DNA from: Candidatus Niyogibacteria bacterium RIFCSPLOWO2_12_FULL_41_13
Lineage (GTDB): Bacteria; Patescibacteriota; Minisyncoccia; 2-12-FULL-41-13
DNA: 42,437 bases
Direction: 5' to 3'
Assembly (NCBI GenBank): GCA_001821615.1
Contig: MHMS01000025.1
Location: forward strand, 23,314-65,750
Part shown: positions 31,377 through 39,559 of the stretch, in pieces
Position numbering within the stretch: the stretch's first letter is position 1
Layout of the letters: every line of letters starts with the position of its first letter
The notes under the pieces: model-generated
Seen by the model: only the letters and a program-made list of their open reading frames with translations
Databases searched by the model: none
Told to the model about the DNA's origin: nothing
Position numbers and translations under genes: made by a program

Positions 31377-32246
31377 TCAACGGAATAATTTTTTGAGTTC
31401 CAATAATAGCGGGGCGGCTAAAAAAATTGACGAATAGGTGCCCAACACTATTCCCAAAACCAAAGTCAAAACAAAAAATTTAATCGTTTCTCCGCCAAGG
31501 ATGATAATCGGAGTTATTACCAAGAGCGTGCCCATGCCGGTGTTGAGCGACCTTATATAGGTTTGTCTTAAACTTTCCCCGATGATATTTGAAAATTCTT
31601 CCCTGCTGGATTTCATCAGATTTTCTCTAATTCTGTCAAAAATGATGATTCGGTCGTTGATTGAGTAGCCGATAACCGCGAGAATGGCGGCGATAAAAGG
31701 AAGCCCCACTTCAACTTGATGATACCTTCCAAGATAAGCGAATACTCCCAAGACAACAATGATGTCAAAAATTAGAGTGATGATTGTGATAAAACCATAA
31801 CTCCAGGAAGTGAAAATATAAGAAATCTGGCGAAAAGCGATTGCCATATAGATAATCATCAAGACAAGAGAAATTATTATCGCAAGCGCCGCTTTGTTTT
31901 TAAGCTCTTTTCCGATGACCGGGCCGATTGAATCAAATCTTAGTTCTTCTTTCGGGTTTAAATTTTTGACGATTTCTTCGTGGGCGTTCTGGTCAATGTC
32001 CTTGAAGCGAAGAATATAAGTCGCGTTTTCGCTTTTTTTGATTTCAACTTCCCCCAAATTGAAATTTTTTAACTTTTCCCGGATTTCGTTTTCTTGGATT
32101 TCTGAATCAAATTTAATTTCCATTAAACTGCCTCCGGTAAAATCTATCGCCGGACGCACGCCGTAGTTTATAAAGAAAAACAAGGCGGCGATAAAGGTAA
32201 GGCCGGAAAAGATGTAAAATATTTTTCTGTAATTGACCACAAACAT
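31377..32246 (-). CDS. secF: Protein translocase subunit SecF
   Basis: SecF works with SecD to pull translocating proteins outward using the ion gradient. The 289-aa protein has the first membrane segment (about 7-27), the conserved VRPAIDFTGGSLMEIKF motif, an extracytoplasmic domain, and five further membrane segments including YSINDRIIIFDRIREN, the family signature in TM4-5. Length is normal. secD ends 4 bp upstream in the same direction. Confidence 0.96.
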   Translation of the reverse strand: MFVVNYRKIFYIFSGLTFIAALFFFINYGVRPAIDFTGGSLMEIKFDSEIQENEIREKLKNFNLGEVEIKKSENATYILRFKDIDQNAHEEIVKNLNPKEELRFDSIGPVIGKELKNKAALAIIISLVLMIIYMAIAFRQISYIFTSWSYGFITIITLIFDIIVVLGVFAYLGRYHQVEVGLPFIAAILAVIGYSINDRIIIFDRIRENLMKSSREEFSNIIGESLRQTYIRSLNTGMGTLLVITPIIILGGETIKFFVLTLVLGIVLGTYSSIFLAAPLLLELKKLFR

Positions 32247-32250
32247 AATT

Positions 32251-33546
32251 TTATCTGTTTAAAGCGCGAAGATAAATTTTCGTAAGCCAGACCCCGCTTA
32301 ACATGCTCGTTGCCACCCCGATTATTAAAGTCAAGGCAAATCCCTTAATGGCGCTTGTGCCAAGCCAAAACAGCACTATCCCGATAAAAATGGTTGTAAG
32401 GTTGCTGTCAAAAATAGCGTTCCACGCCCGTTTGAATCCGTCTTCAACCGCGATTGTTTTTGTTTTGCCGGCCTTTAATTCTTCTTTGGTTCTTTCAAAA
32501 ATCAAAACATTAGCGTCAAGGGCCATTCCCAAAGACATTAAAAATCCAATCAATCCGGCAAGCGTCAGAGTGACGGGAATGAGTTTAAAGAGCAAAAGCG
32601 TGAAGCCGAAATAAAATAAAAGCGCGAAGAGAGCGATTAATCCGAGGAGCCGGTAGTATGCCAGGAAATACAAAGATAAAAGCGAAAGGCCGATTAATCC
32701 CGCTTTAATTGAATCATTGATTGAATCTTGGCCGAGCGTCGGTCCAACCCTTTCTTGACTTACGAGTTTTATTGGAATCGGAAGGGCGCCGGAATTTAGC
32801 CGTTGGACGAGAAGTTTAGCTTCTTTTGGCGTGAATTTTCCCGTAATTTGGGCTTTGCCGCCGATTATTTCTTCGCGCACAACCGGAACGCTTATTGGAA
32901 CTCCATCCAGATAAATCGCAACCGGTTTTCCGACATTTTCTTTTGTTATTTTTGCGAAAATTTCCTTGCCGGTTTCGTCAAATTCCAAAGAAATAATCGG
33001 TTCAAAAGTCGTCTCATCAAATTGCAGAGTTGATTTTTTCAAAAATCGGCCGGTTAGCGCCGCGCTTATGAAATACGGGTCTTCGTTTAATCTCTGGTTT
33101 TGTTTTTGCGATTCTAAAATTATTTTTGTTTCTTCTTCGGTTCTTTGGGTTTTGAATTCAAGATAAGGTGTCTCACCGATCATTTTTATCGCTTCGTCAA
33201 TATTATAGACGCCGGCAAGCTCAACAATCAGCCGCCGTTCTTTGTCTTTTTTCTGGACCTGGACAATCGGTTCGCGCACGCCGAACAAATTAACTCTTCT
33301 TTCGATGACATCTCGCAGTCCGCTCATCGCCGAGTCAATTTCTCTTCCTTTTACAACGGATAAATCCGCTTGATAGATCAGATGGCTTCCGCCTTGCAAA
33401 TCAAGCCCGAGTTTGAAAGGAAATTTGGCGAATTTGCCCGCCAAAAATTGGTTTTTTAACAAAAATGGAGAAAGATGAAAATAAAGAAGAAAAACGGTCA
33501 ACAACAGAAAAGCGGCTGATAGAAAATAGTATTTTCTTTTTGGCAT
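32251..33546 (-). CDS. secD: Protein translocase subunit SecD
   Basis: SecD is the large partner of SecF in the post-translocation motor. The start is placed at ATG 33546 (MPKRKYYFLSAAFLLL); the ORF track adds 14 codons that overlap the promoter. The 431-aa protein has the first membrane segment, the conserved FKLGLDLQGGSHLIYQADL motif, the P1-like extracytoplasmic domain (shorter than in E. coli) and five membrane segments with LGMALDANVLIFERTKEEL. It is compact but shows all family parts. No Shine-Dalgarno site is seen despite a leader of about 16 nt. Confidence 0.95.
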   Translation of the reverse strand: MPKRKYYFLSAAFLLLTVFLLYFHLSPFLLKNQFLAGKFAKFPFKLGLDLQGGSHLIYQADLSVVKGREIDSAMSGLRDVIERRVNLFGVREPIVQVQKKDKERRLIVELAGVYNIDEAIKMIGETPYLEFKTQRTEEETKIILESQKQNQRLNEDPYFISAALTGRFLKKSTLQFDETTFEPIISLEFDETGKEIFAKITKENVGKPVAIYLDGVPISVPVVREEIIGGKAQITGKFTPKEAKLLVQRLNSGALPIPIKLVSQERVGPTLGQDSINDSIKAGLIGLSLLSLYFLAYYRLLGLIALFALLFYFGFTLLLFKLIPVTLTLAGLIGFLMSLGMALDANVLIFERTKEELKAGKTKTIAVEDGFKRAWNAIFDSNLTTIFIGIVLFWLGTSAIKGFALTLIIGVATSMLSGVWLTKIYLRALNR

Positions 33547-33569
33547 AAGGCGAAAAATTGGATATTCGC

Positions 33570-33598
33570 AATATATCATAAAAACCAAAAAGTTTCAA
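33570..33598 (-). promoter_or_regulatory. secDF promoter
   Basis: On the minus strand TTGAAA (33598-33593), 17 nt, TATATT (33575-33570) preceded by TGA. On the plus strand the flippase gene may use TAAATT at 33617-33622, 9 nt before its GTG, with the same -35 region read the other way (weak). Confidence 0.65.
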
Positions 33599-33631
33599 AA
33601 TTTTCAAGATTTGTGATAAATTATTCAAATC

Positions 33632-34933
33632 GTGATAGCGCGATTTTTGAAGGACAAATTTTTTCAGAACAGTTTTATTTATGTAAGCGGCACTCTTTTT
33701 GCCGGTTCGCTCGGATATCTTTTTCATTTTTTGATTTCCAGAAAGCTTTCAGTGGCGGAATACGGCGAACTTCAGGGTCTTTTGGCTCTTCTGGGCATTG
33801 TCGGAGTCTTTTCTTCGTCTCTTTCTTATTTTGTCATTAAGTATTCGTCGGCTTTCGCGAAGCAAAACGATTTTGGCGCCACCCGGGCGTTCATTGAATG
33901 GGTGAATTCCCAAATTCACAAATTAGTTATCGCTTTTTTGGTTTTGTTCGTTTTAGCAAGCCCGTTTATTCACAATTATCTCAAACTTTCCGATTTTGTC
34001 GGCATCATTGCCGTCGGCTTTGCGATTGTTTTTGGCATTTTAACGACTGTTTACGCCGCCGCTTTCGCCGGCTGGCAGGATTTTTTGCTTGTCAATGTCA
34101 TTGGCGCTTTCGGTTCTCTTTTAAAACTGTTTTTCGGCTTGCTTATCGCGATTTTTTTGGCAAAAGCGTCGTTCGTGATTTTTTCCGTTTTTATCGCCGC
34201 CGCGGGCGGATGGTTTTTGGCGAGGTTTTTCGCTAAAAAAAAATTTTTCAAAGGACCGGCGGAAAAAATTGATTGGAAAGAAAAATATTTTCCGGATTTA
34301 AAAATCAGAGAAATAGTTTTTCCGATTTTTATTTTTTCATTGATGATTGCCTTATTGAGCGACCTTGATGTGCTTCTTGTCAAAAATCTGACCTCGCCGG
34401 AAATTACGGGTTATTTCGGCGCTCTTAAAATTTTAGGAAAAATAATTTTATGGATTAATTTGGCGATTGTGGCCGTGGTTTTACCGGAGGCCTGCGCCGA
34501 AGGACATGCGGGGCAAAATATAAGTTTGAAAAAATTATTAGGCGCTTACGGATTAATTGTTTTTACGAGCGCGTGCGCCACTTTGATTTATTTTTTCTTT
34601 CCGGAATTCACAATCAAGCTTTTCTTTGGAGCCAAATACGCGGTTTTCGGGCCGGACCTGTGGCTCTTCGGAATTATAGCGCTGATTCTTTCTTTATTAA
34701 TGTTTGAGGCGAATATCGCTTACGCCCGCCATGATTTTAAAATTTCTTACATTCTCGGATTTTCAGCCTTACTGATGACAATCTTTATATATTTATTTCA
34801 CGAAACGATTCGCCAGACGGCGCTCGGCATTATTTTCGCGGTTTTTATCGGCTATTTTTTCGCCCTTATTTTGAATTTGATTCACAGAAAAAGAGAAGAA
34901 GTTGACAGATTTGTCGCCCTTGATATTCCGTAA
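33632..34933 (+). CDS. Oligosaccharide flippase (MOP superfamily)
   Basis: This 433-aa membrane protein has about 12 hydrophobic segments. The N-terminal pattern (FIYVSGTLFAGSLGYLFHF then RKLSVAEYGELQGLLA) is typical of the RfbX/Wzx-like branch that flips lipid-linked glycans. It starts with GTG at 33632, 9 nt after a -10-like TAAATT, so the mRNA may be nearly leaderless. It is the first gene of the glycan operon running to the end of the window. Compared with the flippase at 22166-23416 it is only distantly similar, so the two probably handle different glycans. Confidence 0.88.
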   Translation: MIARFLKDKFFQNSFIYVSGTLFAGSLGYLFHFLISRKLSVAEYGELQGLLALLGIVGVFSSSLSYFVIKYSSAFAKQNDFGATRAFIEWVNSQIHKLVIAFLVLFVLASPFIHNYLKLSDFVGIIAVGFAIVFGILTTVYAAAFAGWQDFLLVNVIGAFGSLLKLFFGLLIAIFLAKASFVIFSVFIAAAGGWFLARFFAKKKFFKGPAEKIDWKEKYFPDLKIREIVFPIFIFSLMIALLSDLDVLLVKNLTSPEITGYFGALKILGKIILWINLAIVAVVLPEACAEGHAGQNISLKKLLGAYGLIVFTSACATLIYFFFPEFTIKLFFGAKYAVFGPDLWLFGIIALILSLLMFEANIAYARHDFKISYILGFSALLMTIFIYLFHETIRQTALGIIFAVFIGYFFALILNLIHRKREEVDRFVALDIP

Positions 34934-34959
34934 ATAAAAGTTTATAAAGTTGTAAAGTT

Positions 34960-35937
34960 ATGGCAAAAGGAAAAAAATTAATTTCCGTGATAATACCGGT
35001 TTATAATGAAGAAAAAAACATTCTTTTGATTTATAACGAGATTAAAAAAGTTTGGGAAAATTTAGCGGAAAATTACGATTACGAGCTGATTTTTGTCAAT
35101 GATTGCAGTCAAGATAAAAGCGGAGAGGAGATAGAAAAAATCGCGGAGGGCGATAAACAAGTGAAGCATTTGGAATTTTCGCGGAATTTCGGAAAAGAAA
35201 TCGCCACTTCGGCCGGATTGCATCACGCGCTTGGCGAGGCGGCGATTATGATTGACGCCGACCTTCAGCATCCCTCGGAATTTATTCCCGAATTCGTTGA
35301 AAAATGGGAAAACGGCGCTCCGGTGGTCGTAGGCATAAGGGAAAAAAATAAAGGAGAAGAATTGTTTAAACGAATCGGCTCGGCGTTGTTTTATAGAATA
35401 ATGAATCTTATCGGCGAAACTCAAATTATTCCCAACGCCACCGATTTCAGATTGCTTGACAGAAAAGTCATTGAAGAATTTAAAAAATTCACGGAAAGAA
35501 ACAGGATTACAAGAGCGCTTGTGGATTGGCTCGGATTTGAAATAGCGCGCGTTTATTTCCGCGCCAACGAAAGAAAATCGGGAAAAGCGGGATACAACTA
35601 TTTAAAATTGATTAAACTCGCGCTTTCGTCTTTTGTTTCCCATAGCTTATTTCCGCTGAAATTAGCCGGCTATCTCGGAATTTTTATTACCGTTTTTTCA
35701 ACATTTCTGGGATTATTTGTTATAATTGAACAAATTATTTTAAAAGACCCTCTTGGCGTAAGGTTTTCCGGCACAGCCATGCTTGCGGTGATGATTTTGT
35801 TTTTAGTCGGCGTTATGTTAAGTTCGCTTGGTTTAATCGCCCTGTATATTGCTCATATTCACGACGAAGTGATTAACCGGCCGATGTATGTCATTAAAAA
35901 TCAAAAATCAAAAATAAAAAATCAAAATTATGATTAA
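34960..35937 (+). CDS. GT2 glycosyltransferase with two C-terminal membrane helices (polyprenyl-phosphate hexose synthase-like)
   Basis: This 325-aa protein has the GT-A core of family 2: SVIIPVYNEEKNI, the first Asp in VNDCSQDKSGE, and the metal site MIDADLQHP. Two membrane helices follow at the C-terminus (about 230-260 and 268-300), the layout of GtrB/ArnC/DPM-like enzymes that load a sugar onto undecaprenyl phosphate. The last residues (KNQKSKIKNQNYD) come from a low-complexity repeat tract. It overlaps the ferredoxin gene by 8 bp. Confidence 0.9.
   Translation: MAKGKKLISVIIPVYNEEKNILLIYNEIKKVWENLAENYDYELIFVNDCSQDKSGEEIEKIAEGDKQVKHLEFSRNFGKEIATSAGLHHALGEAAIMIDADLQHPSEFIPEFVEKWENGAPVVVGIREKNKGEELFKRIGSALFYRIMNLIGETQIIPNATDFRLLDRKVIEEFKKFTERNRITRALVDWLGFEIARVYFRANERKSGKAGYNYLKLIKLALSSFVSHSLFPLKLAGYLGIFITVFSTFLGLFVIIEQIILKDPLGVRFSGTAMLAVMILFLVGVMLSSLGLIALYIAHIHDEVINRPMYVIKNQKSKIKNQNYD
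35893..35932 (+). repeat. AAAAATC tandem tract at the 3' end of the GT2 gene
   Basis: Units of AAAAATC and AAAAATA type repeat across the last codons of the gene and into the start of the ferredoxin gene. Confidence 0.65.
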
Positions 35938-36157
35938 AATTATTCACAAAAAGAAAGAATGCATCAGTTGCGGAAGTTGCGCCGTTCTTTGTCCGCAATA
36001 CTTTGAAATGGGAGGGGATAATTTCGCGGAATTAAAAGGAAGCAGATTAAACGGCGCGACCGGAAACCAAGAACTCGAAATTTCGGAAAAAACAAAAGAA
36101 CTTGAGGACGCCGCGCAAAGCTGTCCGGTTCAGATTATTATTTTGGAAGAGAAGTGA
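35930..36157 (+). CDS. Small ferredoxin, single 4Fe-4S cluster
   Basis: This 75-aa protein has one cluster motif CISCGSCAVLCP (residues 11-22) and a distant CPV near the C-terminus (about 66), which together supply the four ligands of one 4Fe-4S cluster. It is cytoplasmic. In this genome it may donate electrons to the radical SAM protein at 39560-41101, but that is only an inference from co-location. It overlaps the upstream gene and is followed by an inverted-repeat element. Confidence 0.88.
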   Translation: MIKIIHKKKECISCGSCAVLCPQYFEMGGDNFAELKGSRLNGATGNQELEISEKTKELEDAAQSCPVQIIILEEK

Positions 36158-36164
36158 TTTTTAT

Positions 36165-36305
36165 GCCCAGTAAGACAAAATCAAATGCTAAATCTAATTT
36201 CTTGCCGAGCATAAACATGTATTATTGCCAAATCATATTTAAACATAATAGTCGGATGTTTATTTGCGGATTTAGCAAGAAATATTCGATTTAGTCTTAC
36301 TGGGT
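36165..36305. repeat. Inverted-repeat mini-element, RCCCAGTAAGAC type
   Basis: CCCAGTAAGAC (36166-36176) is perfectly complementary to GTCTTACTGGG (36294-36304). Additional inner pairs are GCTAAATC with GATTTAGC and ATAAACAT with ATGTTTAT. The element fills the gap between the ferredoxin and UXS genes, and its right end abuts the ATG of UXS. AT flanks both ends, a possible 2-bp duplication. Its tips match the ACCCCGTTAGAAGC tips at CCC-GT-AGA, so the two types are probably one family. Confidence 0.8.
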
Positions 36306-37244
36306 ATGCCAAAAAGAATTTTAGTTACGGGTGGGGCCGGTTTTATCGGCTCGCATTTATGCGAAAGATTGTTGAGCGAAGACAATGAAGTTTTATGTTT
36401 GGATAATTTTTATACAGGAGCGAAAAGAAATATTGAAGAGTTGATGGACAGCAAAAAATTTGAATTGATTCGCCACGATATCACCCTGCCGATTTTGCTT
36501 GAAGTTGACCAGATTTATAACTTAGCTTGTCCGGCCTCGCCGGTTCATTATCAATATAATCCGGTAAAGACGATTAAAACCAATGTTATCGGCGCTTTGA
36601 ATATGCTGGGGCTCGCGAAAAGAGTCAAGGCAAAGATTTTACAAGCGTCAACTTCGGAAGTTTACGGAGACCCGGAAGAGCATCCTCAAAAAGAGAGCTA
36701 TTGGGGACGGGTTAATCCGGTCGGAATCAGGAGTTGTTACGACGAGGGCAAACGTTGCGCCGAAACGCTTTGTATGGATTTTCATCGGCAAAATAAAGTT
36801 GATGTCCGAATTGTCAGAATTTTTAACACCTACGGGCCGAATATGAATCAAAACGACGGCCGGGTTGTGTCTAATTTTATAGTTCAGGCGCTGAAGAATC
36901 AGCCGCTCGCGGTTTATGGCAATGGCAATCAGACAAGGTCATTTCAGTATATTGATGATTTAATTGAGGGAATGATAAGAATGATGGAAAATGAAAGTGG
37001 TTTTATCGGGCCGGTAAATCTCGGCAATCCTGACGAATTTTCTATAAAAGAACTCGCCGAGAAAATATTAAAATTAATTCCTGAAAGCGAAAGCAAAATT
37101 ATTTATAAGCCGCTTCCGCAGGACGACCCAAAGCAAAGACAGCCGGATATAACTTTAGCCAAACAAATGCTTGATTGGGAGCCAAAAATCAAGCTTGAAG
37201 AAGGCCTTAAAAAAACAGTAGAGTATTTCAGGAAAATTTTATGA
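36306..37244 (+). CDS. UDP-glucuronate decarboxylase (UDP-xylose synthase)
   Basis: This short-chain dehydrogenase/reductase family enzyme converts UDP-glucuronate to UDP-xylose with NAD. The 312-aa protein has the NAD loop [15 protein letters not shown], the catalytic serine/threonine in [11 protein letters not shown], and the UXS-specific active site SCYDEGKR (Tyr and Lys). The motifs match UXS better than general NAD-epimerases. The ATG lies directly at the edge of the inverted-repeat element, with only TACTGGGT as a possible ribosome site. Its stop overlaps ugd as ATGA, and Ugd makes its substrate. Confidence 0.95.
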   Translation: MPKRILVTGGAGFIGSHLCERLLSEDNEVLCLDNFYTGAKRNIEELMDSKKFELIRHDITLPILLEVDQIYNLACPASPVHYQYNPVKTIKTNVIGALNMLGLAKRVKAKILQASTSEVYGDPEEHPQKESYWGRVNPVGIRSCYDEGKRCAETLCMDFHRQNKVDVRIVRIFNTYGPNMNQNDGRVVSNFIVQALKNQPLAVYGNGNQTRSFQYIDDLIEGMIRMMENESGFIGPVNLGNPDEFSIKELAEKILKLIPESESKIIYKPLPQDDPKQRQPDITLAKQMLDWEPKIKLEEGLKKTVEYFRKIL

Positions 37245-38563
37245 AATTATCGATTTTCGGCGTTGGTTATGTCGGCTTGGTAAGCGGAGCTTGTTTTGCT
37301 GAATTGGGAAACGAGGTTTTATGTTGTGACATTGACGAAGAAAAAATCAAAATTTTGAACAAGGGCGAAGTTCCGATTTACGAGCCGGGACTGAAGGAAT
37401 TAGTTGAAAGAAATGTCGGAGAAAAAAGACTTTTTTTCACGAGTGACCCGGAAGAAGCAGTAAGATTGGGAGAGATATTGTTTATCGCGGTGGGCACGCC
37501 TCAAAAAGATTACGGCGCGCCCGATTTGAAATATGTGCATGATGTTGCCAAAATCATCGGCGAAAATTTGGACAAAGAAAGAAAAATTATCGTCAATAAA
37601 TCAACTGTTCCGGCGGGAACAGCGGGAGAGGTAAAAAGCATTATCGCCGAAGAATTAAAAAAAAGAGGAGCGAATTTTGATTTTGCCGTTGTTTCCAATC
37701 CGGAGTTTTTGAAAGAAGGGGACGCTATAAACGATTTTATGAAGCCCGACAGAGTGGTGGTTGGCGTTGACGAAGAATGGGCGAGAAAAATAATGGAAGA
37801 GCTTTATTTGTCCCTGACAAAGAACGGACACCCGATATATTTTATGGACACGGCTTCTTCGGAAATGTCAAAATACGCGGCAAACGCCCTGCTTGCCGCC
37901 AAGATTTCTTTCATCAATCAGATAGCGAATTTATGCGAGATTGTCGGAGCAGATGTTGAAGAAGTTCGCAAAGCAGTTTGCGCCGACAAAAGAATAGGGC
38001 ATCATTTTTTATATCCCGGCATTGGCTACGGAGGAAGTTGTTTTCCCAAAGATGTTCAGGCGCTCTCCGCCCTTGCCAAAAAATTCGGCTATACCGCCAA
38101 TCTAATAGAAGCGATTGAAACGGTAAATAACGAACAAAAAGAGAAATTTGCCAAAAAAATAATTCAGGAATTGGGAGATTTAGACGGCAAAAAAATTGCC
38201 ATTTGGGGATTGTCTTTCAAGCCAAACACCGACGATATGCGAAGCGCGCCCTCCATAAATATTATTGAAAGATTGTTGGCTAAGGGCGCGAGAATTTCCG
38301 CTTACGACCCGGCGGCCCTTTCCGAAGCGCGCAAGATTTTCAACAATCGCGTGGAATACGTTTCCGATATGTATGAGTGTTTGCGGAGCGCCGGAGCCCT
38401 TGTTTTGGCGACAGAATGGCCGCAATTTAAAGAGCCGGATTTTGCTCGCATGAAAAAATTGCTCAAAAGTCCGATTATTTTTGACGCTAGAAATATTTAT
38501 TCGCTCCAAAGAATGAAAGAATTAGGGTTTAAATATATCAGCGTTGGAAGGCAAGCGGTATGA
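37241..38563 (+). CDS. ugd: UDP-glucose 6-dehydrogenase
   Basis: Ugd oxidises UDP-glucose to UDP-glucuronate with two NAD. The 440-aa protein has the NAD motif [17 protein letters not shown], the conserved KSTVPAGTA segment, the catalytic cysteine in [12 protein letters not shown], and the C-terminal UDP-binding domain ([16 protein letters not shown]). Length and motifs are typical. It forms an overlapping pair with the UXS gene, giving UDP-glucose to UDP-xylose in two steps, and overlaps the next glycosyltransferase as ATGA. Confidence 0.97.
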   Translation: MKLSIFGVGYVGLVSGACFAELGNEVLCCDIDEEKIKILNKGEVPIYEPGLKELVERNVGEKRLFFTSDPEEAVRLGEILFIAVGTPQKDYGAPDLKYVHDVAKIIGENLDKERKIIVNKSTVPAGTAGEVKSIIAEELKKRGANFDFAVVSNPEFLKEGDAINDFMKPDRVVVGVDEEWARKIMEELYLSLTKNGHPIYFMDTASSEMSKYAANALLAAKISFINQIANLCEIVGADVEEVRKAVCADKRIGHHFLYPGIGYGGSCFPKDVQALSALAKKFGYTANLIEAIETVNNEQKEKFAKKIIQELGDLDGKKIAIWGLSFKPNTDDMRSAPSINIIERLLAKGARISAYDPAALSEARKIFNNRVEYVSDMYECLRSAGALVLATEWPQFKEPDFARMKKLLKSPIIFDARNIYSLQRMKELGFKYISVGRQAV

Positions 38564-39537
38564 TTAAATACAGCCTTATTGTTCCCGTTAAGGAAATTAA
38601 CGATTATATCCGCGAAACAATTCAAAAAATTTTAGAAATTAAAAGAGATGATTTTGAGATAATTGTTTATCCCGATAAAGCTACTCGAGAAATCTGGGAC
38701 AAAACTCGTCAAATTTCAACCGGTCGCGTCGGCCCGGCTCAAAAAAGAAATTTGGCGATTCGCGACAGCTTAGGCGAAATTCTGGTTTTTATTGACGATG
38801 ACGCTTATCCGGAGAAAAATTTTCTTGACATTCTTGATGAAAATTTTAACGACCCGAATGTAACGGCGGTCGGAGGTCCCGCGATTACTCCGCAAACCGA
38901 TTCTTTTTTTCAGAAAGTTTCAGGCGCGGTTTTTTTAAGCAGATTGTCCCATAGCCACCCCGAAAGATATTGGTCTCTCGGCAGGAAAAGGTTTGTTGAC
39001 GACTGGCCGAGCGTAAATCTCTCAATAAGAAAAAAAAGTTTTACAGAAATCAACGGATTTGATTCTGAATACTGGCCGGGAGAGGATACAAAATTATGCT
39101 TGGATATAATTAAAAAAATAAACGGCAAGATATTGTACGAACCGGAATTGATTGTTTATCATCATCGCCGCTCGGGTTTGATAAATCATTTAAAACAAGT
39201 TGGCGGCTATGGATTGCATCGCGGTTTTTTCGCCAAAAAATTTCCAGAAACTTCTTTTAAGCTGAAATATTTTATTCCTTCCGGATTTTTTATTTTTGTT
39301 GTTTTCGGCTGGGTTCTTTTATTTTTTCCGTTGTTTTTTAAATTTTTATATTTTAGCGTTTGGATTTTATATTTATTCGCTCTGATTTTCGCCATTTTTG
39401 ATATTTATGTAAAAATTAAAGACGCTAAAATCAGCCTTGTTTCCATTTTTTATATTTTTTTAACTCATATTTATTACGGCTTCAGATTTATCCAAGGCTT
39501 TGTTTTTACAAAGAATTTGAAAAGCAAGCTGAAATAA
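38560..39537 (+). CDS. GT2 glycosyltransferase
   Basis: This 325-aa protein has a GT-A domain with the donor motif FIDDDAYPEKNF (DXD-like), a WPGEDTKLCLDI stretch with the acceptor-side acidic residues (ED), and HHRR later. Two or three membrane helices follow (about 237-290), suggesting attachment to the cytoplasmic membrane face. It may use UDP-xylose or UDP-glucuronate made by the two genes before it; that is inferred from operon position. The overlap with ugd is ATGA. Confidence 0.88.
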   Translation: MIKYSLIVPVKEINDYIRETIQKILEIKRDDFEIIVYPDKATREIWDKTRQISTGRVGPAQKRNLAIRDSLGEILVFIDDDAYPEKNFLDILDENFNDPNVTAVGGPAITPQTDSFFQKVSGAVFLSRLSHSHPERYWSLGRKRFVDDWPSVNLSIRKKSFTEINGFDSEYWPGEDTKLCLDIIKKINGKILYEPELIVYHHRRSGLINHLKQVGGYGLHRGFFAKKFPETSFKLKYFIPSGFFIFVVFGWVLLFFPLFFKFLYFSVWILYLFALIFAIFDIYVKIKDAKISLVSIFYIFLTHIYYGFRFIQGFVFTKNLKSKLK

Positions 39538-39559
39538 TTTAAAGTTTACAAATCAGCTT

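Noticed and set aside
36165-36305. Riboswitch upstream of the UXS gene
   Set aside because: No known aptamer pattern is visible, and the same arm type appears at 1-19 in reverse orientation, which fits a repeat element better.
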